Notes: generated from the sequence alone by a model not told the origin. A stretch of DNA of 64,000 nucleotides from Patiria miniata (GCF_015706575.1 NW_024037056.1:10925176-10989175); one strand, 5' to 3'. Positions 22,201 through 34,145 are shown, counted from the stretch's first letter. Numbers and translations: made by a program.

Positions 22201-25200
22201 TCCTCACAAACAACACAGCACATAATGTGACAAGAGTACAGCTCCATTTGATAGAAATACCTTTTATTTTCCACCTGACCAGGTATCTCATCCTTTTTGG
22301 TCCTATTTTAAACCTTTTCAGCATCATAAATATGTCAAAATATTAAAGAAATTGAACAAATGAAGGGTAACTGCACAGTAGGCTTACAGTAAAATGTTTC
22401 ACTTTTTGAAGTGCTTGTGTACAGAATGAAAAATGACTACTGTTACATAATTGAAATTACTTAGCAACCCAAAGTGCTATTTTCATGAGTTTTCTTCAGT
22501 ATTTGGAGAAAAAAAATCTCTCAGCTTTTATCTGATATCCAAAAAAAACCCCTACCGATCCCGTTTTTTTTAAAAGGCAAATGTTGGGGTTATCCTGTAC
22601 AGTTCTTATATCATTTTTCCCTTGGGAAAGATCGTGCTCGTATCTAATTCGTATCCAACATTTTCTTAATAATGTCCCAAACTTTGTTTTGTTTCCTGCA
22701 TTCGATTTCTTGATGAAATGAGCCACATATCATTCTGTTTATAAAGCTAAAGGTTTCTTGTGGTCAAACATCGTCCAGTTTGTACAGCTAATCGAAGGAG
22801 TTCAGAGCGTGTAGTTCGTGCCCAATGATGAGGCACTTGTTTTCCGCACCTGTTTAAATAATTAATTGACCTGTCGAAGGTGGATCCACAGTCACTAAAT
22901 GACGGGTACTAATGGCCACTGACAGCGCTTGTATCCTTCACCAACTATAATGACTGGTTTAATTTCTTTCTCTTATAATAAAGGCCGTCCCGACGACGTT
23001 TACTGCGCCTTGACAGAGATTAATCTTGACGCTGTAGACGAAACAAAAATGGTATGGAAAATTCATCCATTAATTTATTTATGGCACTTATACACGTAGT
23101 TGGTGAGTAATGTGACGCATGCTCTTATGTTTTGATCAAGGCAATTTCAAACCTCTTCTATCGCCATGGTCTAAGCAGACTCGCCGATTAATTATGCAGG
23201 ACAACCGCATCTTGACCTCTAGATTTGGACCAATCTCCGGGCGCTTTCTATATCAGGTCTTCGGTCATTCACCCATTGCGGGGATAAAAAACCCTGTGTC
23301 ACGCGCTCTGTATCATGTTACGCGATATGTGCCCAGCTGATTTTGTATTACATAACACTGCATTCGAATTGAACAATCAAACCATTAGCCCTGATTTAAA
23401 TTTGGGAATGAAATGAAGTCACGATTGGCTGGCGCGCGGCTTGCATATCTGCATGTTTAGACATATCAGACGTTATACAGGAGACTTGCCTCCGTGGATA
23501 ACAGGTGATACTCAAGACTATATCAAACCATTATGTGTGGCGGGGCGGGGGGGGGGGGGAGGGAAACTAAATTACACCCCCAACAGCACAATATTTGTAT
23601 AGTATATTCGAAATACGCAGTGGATAGACATGGAACAAGTCTAGGTCACCCCAACTCTCCTTTTCTGGCCGTTGATGGGGTACTTGTGTACGGACCCCAT
23701 GACTCTGTAAAGTGTCAGTCATGTCATGTCACAGCATAAAAAGGTCCCGCGTAAGATTTGACCCGTTATCCGGGTCCTATGGGGCCTGACACATTTCCGG
23801 GTCAAAATGACAAGTCCGGGTCATAACACTTTGCCAGGTTCAAATGACAGTTTTCCTGATCAAAATGACACTTTGGCCGGATCAACATGACATTGTTCCG
23901 GCTCAAATGACCCGGACAATTAGTCAAAGTTGTTTAATTTTGAACCGGATCCGTGTCAAATCTGACCCGAGTTGAGAACCCCGGATTTTGGATCAGATCT
24001 GAGCAGGGACCTTTAAGAGTGTGTACCACAACTCACGACGATTTCTCTAGGAGTTCAGGATCACCGCTACCCTGGGCCTGGCCTGGGCGGACCCCCGTAT
24101 CCAGAGCCTTCTCCCCGCCAACTCCGACACCATCTACTCCATCCGCGGCGCCGACATCGACCGGATCTGGCTGCCGGACCTGTACTTTCCGCTGCTGAAG
24201 GATGGAGACTTCCACAAGATCACCTCGACCAACAGGGTGGTGAGGGTCAGCAAGCACTTATATCCTGGGGTGTTCTATAACATAAGGTAGGTGGCATTCG
24301 TCAACCCAGTTTGCTTGTATGTCCTTGTAAGTCAGATGTGTCCGGGGGCCGAGGGGTGTGAGCACATGTGTGCCACTCCCCAAGGGGTACGTAACAGGTG
24401 AAACATTGGTGTTTCCTTTTTTCCGGAGGGGGTGTGAGTCCCCGTTGTGGAGATTGTGCCCCTCGATAGCTGAGTTCCCTCGCCGGGGTGAGCGCCTCCT
24501 CACCAAAGTTTAATCCTCTTCATGGTCGGGGAGCCTGAATTCTTTTAGGGGTATGATTTTATATTTGTGTTTATATATTTCATTTCATTCTGGTAATGCA
24601 ACCATTGAGGCCTCAAAAGTGCGCTAGATGTAGCTCGAAAGCATGAAGAAACGTGTACAGGAGAGACAATGGGGAGAAGAAATTACAGTTTTAGAGACGG
24701 AAGGAAAAGCCCAGGAGAATATTCTGGGGAAAACTCACGGAATCAGGTAGAGACTGAAAACCCAATCCACATGTGGCTAGGGCAGGAATCGAACCCGCTC
24801 CATAGCGGCGGAAGGCGAGGTAAGTAACAACTGCACCAACCTGACTCCCCGTGATGGTTTCTCTTTGAGGATGTGAGGTCCTCCTCAGTGATGCCCTTAG
24901 GGGTATGAGTAAAAAAAAAGAAGGGTGTGTGCCCCTCTGAAGACTTAGACGAGTGTGACTCTCCCCTGATGATTTAGAGCCTATGAAGGGCATAATGTAC
25001 CCTCAAACTAATTAGGCCCCATGCACTTTGTTGGGTTGAGAGTCCCTTCTAGGGGTGCCATGCTTAGGGCTTCAAAGGTTGTGAGTCCCTTATCGAGCCC
25101 CCTCCCCATAAGTCTGAGAGGCTTGACTTAGAACGTTGCGTTGAGCCCTTCCTGGTGATGGGTGTGTGCCCTCACTGTTAGGTACTGTGTTTTCCCTCTG

Positions 25201-28200
25201 AGTGGGTTAACCTACCGAGGATTCAGCTAAGAGTCAGAGGCGTGGTGTGAGGTCCTCTTTAACTCCTTCAAGGCATGTGTTCCCTTCGGAGGGGCAATGA
25301 AGGATATGAGCTACACCTGATGAGAGTGAGTCCCCCATGTTGGCGTCATAAGGGGTTAAACCCAAATGTGCGATTGCCTTCTGAGGGATGTGAGTAATCT
25401 CCGAGGGGTGTGCGCTCCCCTTCAGAGCTCCCCTTCAGAATGGTAGTCCCATCTGAAGATTATTAGCCACACCAATGGTGTGGTCCCCTTCAGAGTTGTG
25501 AACCTCAAATACCAGGACACTAAAGCTCTACTTGTCTGAGAGTCACCTTCACCAAAAGAAATCACTGTCCGCTGAATCTACCCTTTCTCTGAGAAGAACC
25601 TGTCAACTTGACCAGTCGGTTCTAGTGAGCGGTCGATCCCTTACCTTCACCTTCTGCTTTTTTTTCATGGCAGGTTGACTCTGACTCAGTCATGCCACAT
25701 GAAGCTCTCCAACTTTCCCTTCGACTCGCAGAAGTGTGACACCCTCATTTCAACGTGTAGGTTGATTTTTTTCTCCTTCCTCTTCATTTTGTTTTAATTT
25801 TTCATATGTATCTTTAGTCTGCAAAGTGAACGATTGCAACTTTCACCTAATACTCAATTCATTATTGGGTTTTGCCCCTCACTAATGTAATTCCTAAACG
25901 CTGTATACTCAAGTGTTTCCCAAGGGCTAGTTAATTTTACAAGCCTCCCCGGGTGGGACTCGAACCCACGACCTCCTTCTTGCTGGTGCAGACGTCTCAG
26001 CACTCGACCACTGAGCTTGGTGAGGTCGGCGAGCCGTTTCCAATCTGATCAGGGATGTATAGTCGAGTACATCACAAGTCCAGTCACAAGTCCAGTCACA
26101 AGTCTATTCACAAGTCTAGTCTCAACTAACAGTGTATGAACAATAAAAAGGATGCATTTTGCCAAAGCTCATTTAAATAGCTTGTGAGTTGAATTGGGAC
26201 TGGAGGACTTGTGATGGACTTGCAGGGACTTGTGATCGACTGGACAACATACCACAACCCATCGCCAAACACTACGTTGCAATGTTTTCGTCAGTTTCCT
26301 ATGACGATGGCGAGCTGAAGCTTCACTGGATGTATTCACAGCTCATTGAGACCGGGTCTGGTATCCAACTCAACCTGCCACAGTTCAGCCAACCCACAGT
26401 CAAGGCCACCGACTTCACTGTTGAGGAAATCTACCAAGCACAGGAGTCAGTGCAATTCAACGTCAGTACGTATCATTCTCAGTCTCACTTTCGACATTGA
26501 ATTCCTTTACATTCTGTATTTTAAAGGATGGAAGAGATGAGATTCCCATCACGTTAAACTCTTGGTCATAGTCTTAGTTCGAGGACTCTTATACTGGTAT
26601 CAAGGGCGGATCCAAGGGAGGGGGGGGGCAACAATGGCCATGACCCCCCAAAAACGAACCATTTTTTTTTTTTTTTAATGACGTCGCAATAAAGGCAGGC
26701 ACTGCGTACACCACCATCTTTTCCTCCAAAAGACTTGGTTAAAGTGGTCAGAAATTGCCTCAGATCGCACCACATCAGAGCATCTAGAATCCAAAAAACC
26801 CACGCCATAATTTTTGGGACCCACTTTTTGGGAGACTGAATTTTTTTGGGCCCCCTCCAAAAAAAATTGTGTTCTGGGACCGCCCTTGACCGGTATTCCC
26901 CTCAGTAACATTCCGTCTTGAAACAAGACAGGTTTCGTAATGGATTCTGACCGCAGAGATAAGTGGTTAAACACCTACCACGTCTTAATACGTGGAACAC
27001 CACACGTCTCCAAAAAAGAATAACAAGTTAGTTCAATCCAGTCACAAATAGAAGGGGAAGAACAACAATAAAGGAATACTTTGTCAATAGCTTCTAACTT
27101 TACTTGGGAGTGGGGGACTTGTGTTAGACTTCTGTTGGACTTGCGGTGACTGGTTAAGCATCAGAAGTTTATTAACGACAGTGCTGTTTCGGGTCCTTAT
27201 TCTTACGTAGCCTACACCATTCTCAATTTCTCCATCTGCCTCCATCGGTTGGGAGGCTTCTTCGTCCTGACCGACATGTTGACCTCCATCATCCTGAGCT
27301 TTCTCTCGTGGCTCAACTACTGGCTGGATCCGGACCAGGCGCCCGCCAGGATCTCGCTGGGGATTACCACTGTGCTTGCGGCCATCACGCAGGCAAGCAA
27401 CGCATCGAAAAGGGGACTGCCGGAGCTGTCCTATATCACGGTAGGTTTCCAAAATTGAGCTAGTTCGGTTTACATGTATTTTGATATCTAGCAGCAGCTA
27501 CTGACTAGTTTCCAGATCTTGCTTGTTGTAAAGTTCTGAAGTATATTGAGTAGAATGATTCTTAACAGATTGACGACCGACAACCAACCAAACGACCGAC
27601 AAGTAACCGACCTATACAGACCAGATAACCGACCGACCAAGCCAACCTATCAGATACATATAAACAGATACATAGAAACCGACCAACAAACAACCGATCA
27701 ATCCTCCCACTGACAGACCGATCAACTGACCAATCGTCTAACGGCAACCGGCAAAATGACCGACCAACTGTTCAACCAACTAACCCAACCAAGAACAAGA
27801 GCCATTAACCATTAAACCGAGAGAGCAACTGAACGACTGACCAGCCAAACGACCGGCAGATACAAAGAAACCGACAAACCGACCAACTATCGGCCAACCA
27901 AACGACCGACCAGTTGTTCAACCGACCAACCAACCGAAAAGCTTTTAAACCGCCAGCCATCTAAGTTAACAACAACAAAAACAACCGAGCCAGCAAACAA
28001 CTGAACAATCAACAGAATGACCAACAGTGAGGCAGACTGCTGACCAACCGACCGACCACCCAACCGACTGACAGTAGGACAACCAGCGGGACACCGACCA
28101 ACCGGCTATATTTATACAATCTATTGGCCCAGACCAACTGACCGGACTTGCCAACCGACCGGACATGCGTATATGACCTGCCAAACTTTGGTTAACCAGA

Positions 28201-30183
28201 TGATCACCAAAATGATGGGATATCTTGCAAGAGAGATGTGAGGCAGCCAGATTAATTTTAATGAAGACAATTTACATAGGCGAATCATTTATTCCAAAAA
28301 CCATTATCCATCATGCACCAGCAATGTCATGCAGTTCCACAACTGGCAACATGCTTCAGCTAAATCAACCCTATACATGGGAGGACAGATGCACGCAGAC
28401 GTTCGTTCCTATCCAGAACATGTATGGACTATAAAACAAGTTACCAGACTCTTTGTTACATCGTCAAGTATCAAGGTCTTCAAAGACAGAGTCATAGAAT
28501 TCATCAGACAAAGAGACCTCAGAGTACAACATAATGCTATACATATACATCTAATGACCACTCCGATCTCCCTCGTGGCTTTATGGATTATACAGGATCT
28601 GTTGCCACGTGTTGAATCAAGATCAAGATTCAACCCTCCAGATTGACGATCGACCATCAACTATTAGAACCTTGCACGCAGTCACTGTACGTTCACGAAT
28701 GACCCCTTCTACCGTTCAAAGCAACTGCTCCGTGACGAATTATCTGAACAAAAAGGTGGCACAGTACAATGTTTTTGCCATTGAAGGGGCATCCAGTGCT
28801 AGCGTGCTTGGGTTTAATAGTGAGTCCCTTTCACTATCAACTTGACAACTAGTCCTGTACCTTTATTTGAGATTTCAGGCTTTGGATGTCTGGCTAACCG
28901 CGAACGTGAACGTGACCATCATCGGCCTAGCCGAGTACGGCTTAGTTCACGTTCTGGCCGTCCGTGCCAGAAGACTAGAGGAGAGGCTGGAACGTTTGAC
29001 AAAGGACAAGTACAAGCAACGCATGGCAGGCCAACCTCCACAAGATGAGGAGGTGAGTCTTCACACTTGTCGTCCCGTAATGTCTCTTCAGGGAAATAGT
29101 TGAATTTTTCCCACCGAATGCTTAATTCCCTTGTTAATTTGACTTAAATGATAAAAGGTAGGTTTTAGGGCAGTGTGGCCTAGTGGTTAGGGTTCGTGAC
29201 TCGTGATCAGAGGGTCGAGGGTTCAAATCCAGCTTCTGCATGACCATTATGCTGTGTCCCTAGGCAAACCTCTTCACGTGCCTCTCTCTCTACCCAGAAG
29301 TTTGGGCACCGGCTTTAGCTGGGGAGTAACCTGCGATGGACTGGCATCCGAACCAGGGGCGAATTTAATGATATTCTCGGTCCAGTTTCTTCTCAAGGAA
29401 ACCGGGTTAAACGCCGGCTTGATGGGCCGTATTCGCTCGCGATAGACTTTAAGGGTACACCTTGGATCTTATCTCCTCTTTATTCTGTAAAGAAGTGTGG
29501 TTCTGAAGTGTGGTTCTGAAAAGAAGCGAATGCTTGGGTGCTAAAGCCGAGAGAGTCAGAACCACACTTCTTCGCAGACTGAGATACCTGTATTTATTGG
29601 TGTGCCCGCAAAAAGGGGTCTCAAAGCCGAGCGGTTATAGCGTGGAGCTACGGAGTGGAAGGTTGGCGGTTCGAATCCCATTCGGACCAAAAACTGGTAA
29701 ACTCTCTCTGACGACCCAAGAGTGAAACAAATTGGTACCTGATTCGTTCAGGGAAGGTGAGACGGCGAGAGGAGAGGACTGGGCACCGCCACTCATATGC
29801 CGCGCCCAAGACACAGTGGACCTCTAACATCCCACATACGGCCAGTAATGGATATGGGACCTTTTCCTTTACCTTACCCGTAAATTTGAAAAAATATACC
29901 TTTAAGCCATGAAAGCAACAAACCACATATCGAATAACTCATTTTCTCTCTCCGTATTTTGTCACCTCAGACGTCTTTCGTGTTGTGCCGCAGAGGACGT
30001 ACAGCACCCAAAGATACCGACGAGGGGCAACTCATCAGCCAGGCCGCGGTGCGGTACCGACAGTGGGCCAAACGCATCGACCAAGGCATGCGGGTCGCCG
30101 TGCCGTCGTTTCTCGTGGTGTTCGTGGCCGCGTATGTCTCAACGTACACTATCTATTGGAATGGGGACGAATGTGCGCAATAG
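16269..30183 (+). CDS. Cys-loop anion-channel-like receptor subunit, paralogue 2 (9 exons)
   Basis: Coding exons: 16269-16429, 20888-20964, 22984-23051, 24051-24286, 25674-25756, 26295-26465, 27211-27440, 28879-29052 and 29971-30183. The 470-residue frame is open across all GT-AG junctions. Signal peptide 1-36; loop D W114; loop A W142-P144-D145; Cys-loop C188-C202 (CHMKLSNFPFDSQKC). M2 begins PAR with Arg 0' at 312, then Ser 2', Thr 6', Leu 9'. M4 is in the last exon and is followed by a short polar tail ending ECAQ. Intron 2 carries a 655-bp transposon absent from paralogue 3, and intron 4 carries an extra SINE. Near-identity with paralogue 3 in exons and introns marks them as recent duplicates. 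A heteromeric or homomeric ligand-gated chloride channel is inferred from the family. M1 lacks its proline (Thr290). The ligand is unknown. Confidence 0.93.
17345..17440. repeat. AATAAT microsatellite with ATATAGCGCC tail
   Basis: A short (AAT)n run is followed by ATTTATATAGCGCCTTTTCC, a form I recognise from interspersed repeats of many animals. It is in intron 1 of paralogue 2 and absent from paralogue 3. Confidence 0.4.
18190..18270 (+). other. Conserved intron-1 block of paralogue 2
   Basis: Matches 36366-36440 in paralogue 3 closely and 2225-2310 in paralogue 1 more loosely. Confidence 0.35.
21396..22050. mobile_element. DNA transposon with internal TTCACGAAGTAACACTCA repeats
   Basis: The ends CGTCACCGACACCACGAAGT and its complement bound 655 bp. 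Inside, TTCACGAAGTAACACTCA or its complement recurs at about 21588, 21666, 21755 and 21809. Paralogue 3 lacks the element at the matching place (near 38993), so it arrived after the duplication. It encodes no transposase, and the superfamily is unassigned. Confidence 0.75.
22070..22597. mobile_element. Fold-back element in intron 2 of paralogue 2, left end lost
   Basis: GAAAATTGCACTTTGGGTTG and the facing CAACCCAAAGTGCTATTTTC form the stem. The right end reads GTTATCCTGTA, as in the complete copy at 39192-39821. Confidence 0.55.
23780..23920 (+). repeat. GGGTCAAAATGACA-type minisatellite, paralogue 2
   Basis: At least five units of about 22-25 bp with a TTCCGGGTCAAAATGACA core lie a little upstream of exon 4. 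Similar but more decayed units flank them. Confidence 0.6.
24330..25520 (+). repeat. Degenerate GTGTGAG/CCCCTC array in intron 4, paralogue 2
   Basis: Same family as 8160-9060: short diverged units such as GGTGTGAGTCCCC fill the intron and are interrupted by a SINE at about 24690-24860. Confidence 0.55.
24690..24860 (-). mobile_element. tRNA-derived SINE private to paralogue 2
   Basis: On the minus strand an A box TGGTGCAGTTG and B box GGTTCGATTCC are present. It interrupts the intron-4 array and is not in paralogues 1 or 3. Confidence 0.6.
25845..26040 (-). mobile_element. tRNA-derived SINE in intron 5, paralogue 2
   Basis: Same family and intron as 9460-9645, with B box GGTTCGAGTCC on the minus strand. 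Confidence 0.65.
26601..26888. mobile_element. hAT-like non-autonomous element in intron 6
   Basis: CAAGGGCGG and CCGCCCTTG form the ends. ACTGGTAT (26593-26600) and ACCGGTAT (26889-26896) look like an 8-bp target duplication with one mismatch. The interior holds G and T runs. Paralogue 3 keeps only the right part (about 43490-43709). Confidence 0.6.
27568..28200. repeat. (CCGACCAA)n-type low-complexity tract, paralogue 2
   Basis: Intron 7 carries a long, decayed tract built on CCGACCAACC and AACGACCGACAA. The same tract occurs in paralogue 3. It produces the artificial open frames seen here. Confidence 0.75.
28225..28510 (+). pseudogene. LINE 3' remnant in intron 7, paralogue 2
   Basis: Pieces of conceptual translation (LQERCEAARLILMKTIY, then a segment like SFFPRTCMDW spread over frames) resemble the C-terminal end of non-LTR reverse transcriptases, where an RR-ARL helix is followed by a SFFPRT-x-W-N motif. 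Frames are broken. Resemblance is weak, so a wrong call is possible. Confidence 0.35.
29169..29460 (+). mobile_element. tRNA-derived SINE in intron 8, paralogue 2
   Basis: A box TGGCCTAGTGG and B box GGTTCAAATCC are spaced like a tRNA and followed by a body shared with 12101-12350. Confidence 0.75.
29615..29875 (+). mobile_element. Second tRNA-derived SINE in intron 8, paralogue 2
   Basis: The head reads AGCCGAGCGGTTATAGCG and B box GGTTCGAATCC, close to a tRNA in length, followed by an unrelated body ending near GGGACCTTTT. It is a different family from the SINE at 29169. Confidence 0.7.
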
Positions 30184-30445
30184 TTTCGGGCAATTAATGA
30201 GCTTCGCTAAAAAAAATTATCAATCAATTTTTTCTTAACTTTCGAGAGAGTGATAACTATAAACCTATAGACTATCGCGGTAGAATCGCGTCAACGCAAC
30301 CAATGCATTGTCCAACCACATGATACAAATGGATGCGCGTGCGAAACAAACGCAAAATCTGAGACAAACACGTACAAAATTCCATGGGGTTGTCGTAAGG
30401 GGTGTGGCTTATTTGCAAACGGCGATAGGTCAATTGTATTAGTGT

Positions 30446-30451
30446 AATAAA
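30446..30451 (+). terminator. Poly(A) signal of paralogue 2
   Basis: AATAAA lies about 265 bases past the stop codon, within a 3' flank that is well conserved with paralogue 3. Confidence 0.35.
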
Positions 30452-31559
30452 ACAGTGATATTAATTGATGAAACATTTAGAATTCAGCTGAACACTTTAA
30501 CTTAGGCACTGCAGTACTTCTATGACGTATGATATAAAAAACTAATGAATAGATAATAAATGAATAAATTTGGAACAAAAAGTTATGTTCCTTGTTTTGA
30601 ACATTAAAAAACACAAGAGACTTTGACAAAATGTTGGTTAACGTGACCTTGATCGTGTAAAGAATGTAGTATCCAGACGCAACTTCAAAGTCTATGGATA
30701 ATCGAATGCATTTTCGAAGTATTTTCCAACAAAACTGGAAATGTTTCTCAGTCCCAGCTTCATCATATCTAAACATGTTTGCAATAATACTGACCTGAGA
30801 TAAGGATGAAAAAAAGTTGCGTCAGGATGCAACATTCTTTACGACCTTTATAATTATGTAATCACGTGGATAATCACATGACGTAAATATTTTTAAACAT
30901 TATTATATTTGATGTATCCAGAGGGCCAGTACCTGCACTCCATACAACCCGAGGACAGACAAAGGGAGAACAACAGATTCTTTGTTGCTCTCAAGCGTTC
31001 ATCTTTTGTTGAAAACGGTCCTCGATCGTGCGTTTGTGTGCTTAGTCTATGGGAGAGTTTAATAGTACAGGGACAAGGGGAAACACAATGCCTTGTCCTC
31101 GAGAGTTATGTAAAGTACGACTTTGTGCGTATGTCCTGTATCTTTGTATCTATCTGACTGACTGACTGACGGACGGACTGACTGTCAGACGGTCACTCGT
31201 GATAACAACCTGCCAGTGGTTTTGTTGCCAGGTGAAGAGCCGAGCAGTTCTTTCGTATAGGAGTACCCCGTAACGCCAATGAATGAGCTAGACCCCGCCC
31301 ATTGTGCCAGATTCGTGAAATGACTTCCAGTGGATAGCCATCCTGAACAAATGAATATAAGTTTGTGCACTCTGCATTTGGCCCCTGCTGAAGCACTTTT
31401 GGCTTGCAGTTTTCTTGTGGGTGCACTCCTGTAAATAGGCCTCAACCCATCCGCCGAGCTCATGAATAAAAGTTATGCCCTCAAAATAGTATATATATTA
31501 GAGAGTTCTGAGAGCCATAACATCAGGGAATTGAAGAGATATGGTAATGAACCTCTGAC

Positions 31560-32500
31560 CCGGACTCGGGGCTTCCAATTCTGAGCATTTTGGAAACAAT
31601 TGGGCTCGAAAGTGGCGTTTTGCCATGTTGTGGAGAGATCGTTTTTCAAGATGGCTACCGTTCCGCTTTGGGGAAAATTGGGGTCGTTTTCTTTGGGCGA
31701 GAATTTCTCGAAAAGTTAATGGTCAACCCACCAAAATATGAAAAGAAATTGAAAGATGACATGTTGATCATCATTTTTCTGTGCTGTTTAAATACCTGTG
31801 AGAGTTGCGAGTATTTTAAAAAGAATTTTGAAGTATGGGCATTTAGCACTAGTGTCTATGGGAATTTTTTGCACTGTTGCACCCTTGTTTTGCCGTTATT
31901 TGCTCCTAGTATTTCATGTACAGCGCCCTCTTGAGGTTACCGTCTTCGAGAATGTTAATGGTCAACAGAGGGCGCTGCGTCATGGAGGTAGGTCGATGTT
32001 ATTTCTTAAGGGTGCAGACCAGTAAATCGGTCCGAAATTGCCTGTGCCGGCCAAATCGCGATTTGCATGGCCTCAAAATCTTCGGTATTTGAGCATGCTG
32101 TGGGCCATGAACTTGAGGGTTTGTAAAAGATATGGGTGGAAGCCGTGCACAGGAGTGGGAGCTTGCAGTTCTGTGTAATTTGGATGTAATTTGGACCCTA
32201 AAAGCGCTCTATTTTGCAATGGAGTGTAGGCATCGTTTTTCAAAATGGCGATGGGCTTCAGGACTATTTTCAGGGGTGGTCGTCTTCAGATGGAAATTTC
32301 TCCTAAAAGTCATCAGTTGACCCCCCGTAAATTGAACAGAAAATGAAAGATGATGAAATAAGCTTTAATTTGATGTGTGTCTCGAACACCTTGGAGAGTT
32401 GTGAGTATTTTTCCCGAATTTTTTAAGTGGGAGCATTTACCATTGGGGTCTATGGAAGTTTATTTACTGGTCTGCTACCTATAATTTCAAAATGGCGCCT
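31560..32500 (+). repeat. Two-unit degenerate tandem repeat of about 580 bp
   Basis: Sequence from about 31560 (with CGTTTTTCAAGATGGC, GAAAGATGACATG and GAGAGTTGCGAGTATTTT) recurs from about 32140 in the same order with many changes. It occupies the spacer between the two duplicated blocks. No gene is seen. Confidence 0.5.
31921..31977. promoter_or_regulatory. Inverted pair of CTCF-core-like sites
   Basis: CAGCGCCCTCTT (31921-31932) and CAGAGGGCGCTG (31966-31977) face each other. The second fits the known CTCF core YAGRKGGCRS. They lie between the duplicated blocks. Binding is not shown. Confidence 0.25.
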
Positions 32501-32539
32501 TCCATCGTTTGTTGTCAACATGTTTGCGCAGACGCTTTA

Positions 32540-33137
32540 CATTCCACGACAGTGTTTTTTTTTTAAGGGGGGCGGAACCTGGGGGGGGGGGGGCAGCGTT
32601 TCAAAAGGGGTCAGCAATGGCGGTTCCGCAACAAATGCGCCCAAAATCCGAATGGGGCCGATGGACCGTCGTCCGATCACAGCAATTTCGAGCGAACAAG
32701 GGGGGGGGGGGGTATTTGGGGTCGGAAGGAGCAAAAACTCAATTAACTCCCGTTGGGGGCGCCCTACAGGAAGGTAGCCGCAATCAGAGGGCTTGTTTTC
32801 AGGCCAGAAATCGCAGTCAGAGATTTTTTTTCTCTTGCCGTACAAGTGGTTTGGGGAATTTTTTCAAAACCTCGCTTCTTTATAATGCCACAGGTCGAAC
32901 AGAACGATCCGAACAAAGATAGATTCTATATCGCTTGAGGGCGCTGTTCTTTTCGCACGTACTATTAAACTTGCAAAAGTGCTTTGAGAAGTGCAATCCA
33001 CACGTAGATATTTCCACGCTTGGTCGGCAGACAGCACATTTTGCCAACCACGGGTTGCAAAACTTTGGAAGGTCCAACGCTGCAAAAATGAAGAAGAGTT
33101 ATAACAGATGACCAAATTATTATTTGATATATTATAG
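32540..33137. other. Spacer with long G runs
   Basis: G runs of about a dozen bases occur at 32580-32593 and 32700-32712. The open frames here are by-products of the G runs. No gene is seen. Confidence 0.5.
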
Positions 33138-33518
33138 TCTTTCTTTAGCCATGTGTTCAACTGTCTTCCATGCGCAAATAGCTGCAAACATCATTTTCAA
33201 AAATGCGGGGGGGGGGGGGGTGTTATTGTAAGAAAATTTACACGAGGTCTAACATTGCTGATTTACATTAGACATTTGAATATGCAGTAGATTATCCTGA
33301 ATGTCAGGACATGTTTTTAGTGCTGCATATGCAGATTGCATTATGCATATGTTTAATAATTAGTTTCGGCCATATCGGAATTTACAATGTGTTTGTGAGT
33401 GAAATTATATTGGAATGGACAATGACACTCCATTCGTCTAGACTACCCGATTCAAAAGGTTTATATATATTTAAATGTATTTTCATTGAAACTTTTCAAT
33501 GAAACAATAACTCTTAAT

Positions 33519-33689
33519 ACGGGCGATTCCCAATAATGCGCCTCCAAGAGTTTGCAGCGCGTTGGCCAATCACAATGCGCGAAATCAGTCGACCTTTTCC
33601 AAACGGGCGTTGGGTCAACAGATTTTGCGCATTGTGATTGGCCAACGCGTTGCAAACTCTTGGAGGCGCACTATTGGGAATCGCCCGTA
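33519..33689. mobile_element. Palindromic MITE private to copy B
   Basis: ACGGGCGATTCCCAATA and its complement, continued by arms of about 70 bp, make almost the whole 171 bp a stem. Copy A lacks it at 14572. It sits directly beside the element at 33693-34051, whose end sequence it resembles. Confidence 0.75.
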
Positions 33690-33692
33690 TTG

Positions 33693-34051
33693 GGGCGATT
33701 CACAATGTAGTGCGCCACCAAGAGTTTGCCACGGAGAGTTCATTTTTTCCCCAGAGCATTGTGGGAGATGGTCGACAAATTCGCAGCGCGGGACATTTGA
33801 AATTGTTTGTTTTTCCGGCCAGAAAGTTCGTAAGCGTATGGTTCGTAAGCGTTTGCCCTTTTCTTTTCGTTTTATCAATATGGAGATTTTTTTTGTAAGG
33901 CGGCAGAACGCTTTGCCCCAATCTATAACATATTAGCTCAAGTTTTCTACCGACACTCGTTCAAATGGGCCATGTTTTGTCGACCGTGACCTTGAAGAAC
34001 GAACTCTCCGTGGCAAACTATTGGTGGTGCACTACATTGTGAATAGCCCGA
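33693..34051. mobile_element. TIR element upstream of paralogue 3
   Basis: GGCGATTCACAATGTAGTGC at the left faces a near complement at the right (arms about 45 bp). Duplicate of 14573-14912 with both ends present. Confidence 0.65.
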
Positions 34052-34145
34052 ATTATATAAACAAATTGTTCATTATTGCTCCCATTGCCGCTAGTTTGTT
34101 TTCTAACTACTTGTAATTTGGTTACTCATCAGTGGTATACGTTTG

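Larger units (their letters stand above)
14170..31155 (+). repeat. Segmental duplication, copy A (carries paralogue 2)
   Basis: From about 14170 the sequence aligns nearly base for base with the stretch starting near 33138, through the promoter, all exons and introns, and the 3' flank to about 31150. Differences are mostly insertions: the 655-bp element in intron 2, the SINE in intron 4, and about 1.3 kb of intron 1 (roughly 16850-18165) not present in copy B. Boundaries are by eye. Confidence 0.8.

Noticed and set aside
27562-28184. Open frames in intron 7 (GRSVGWLV-type proteins)
   Set aside because: Product of the low-complexity CCGACCAA tract; no splice or domain support.
32509-32922. 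137-codon plus-strand frame
   Set aside because: Built on G runs encoding glycine stretches; no homology recognised.
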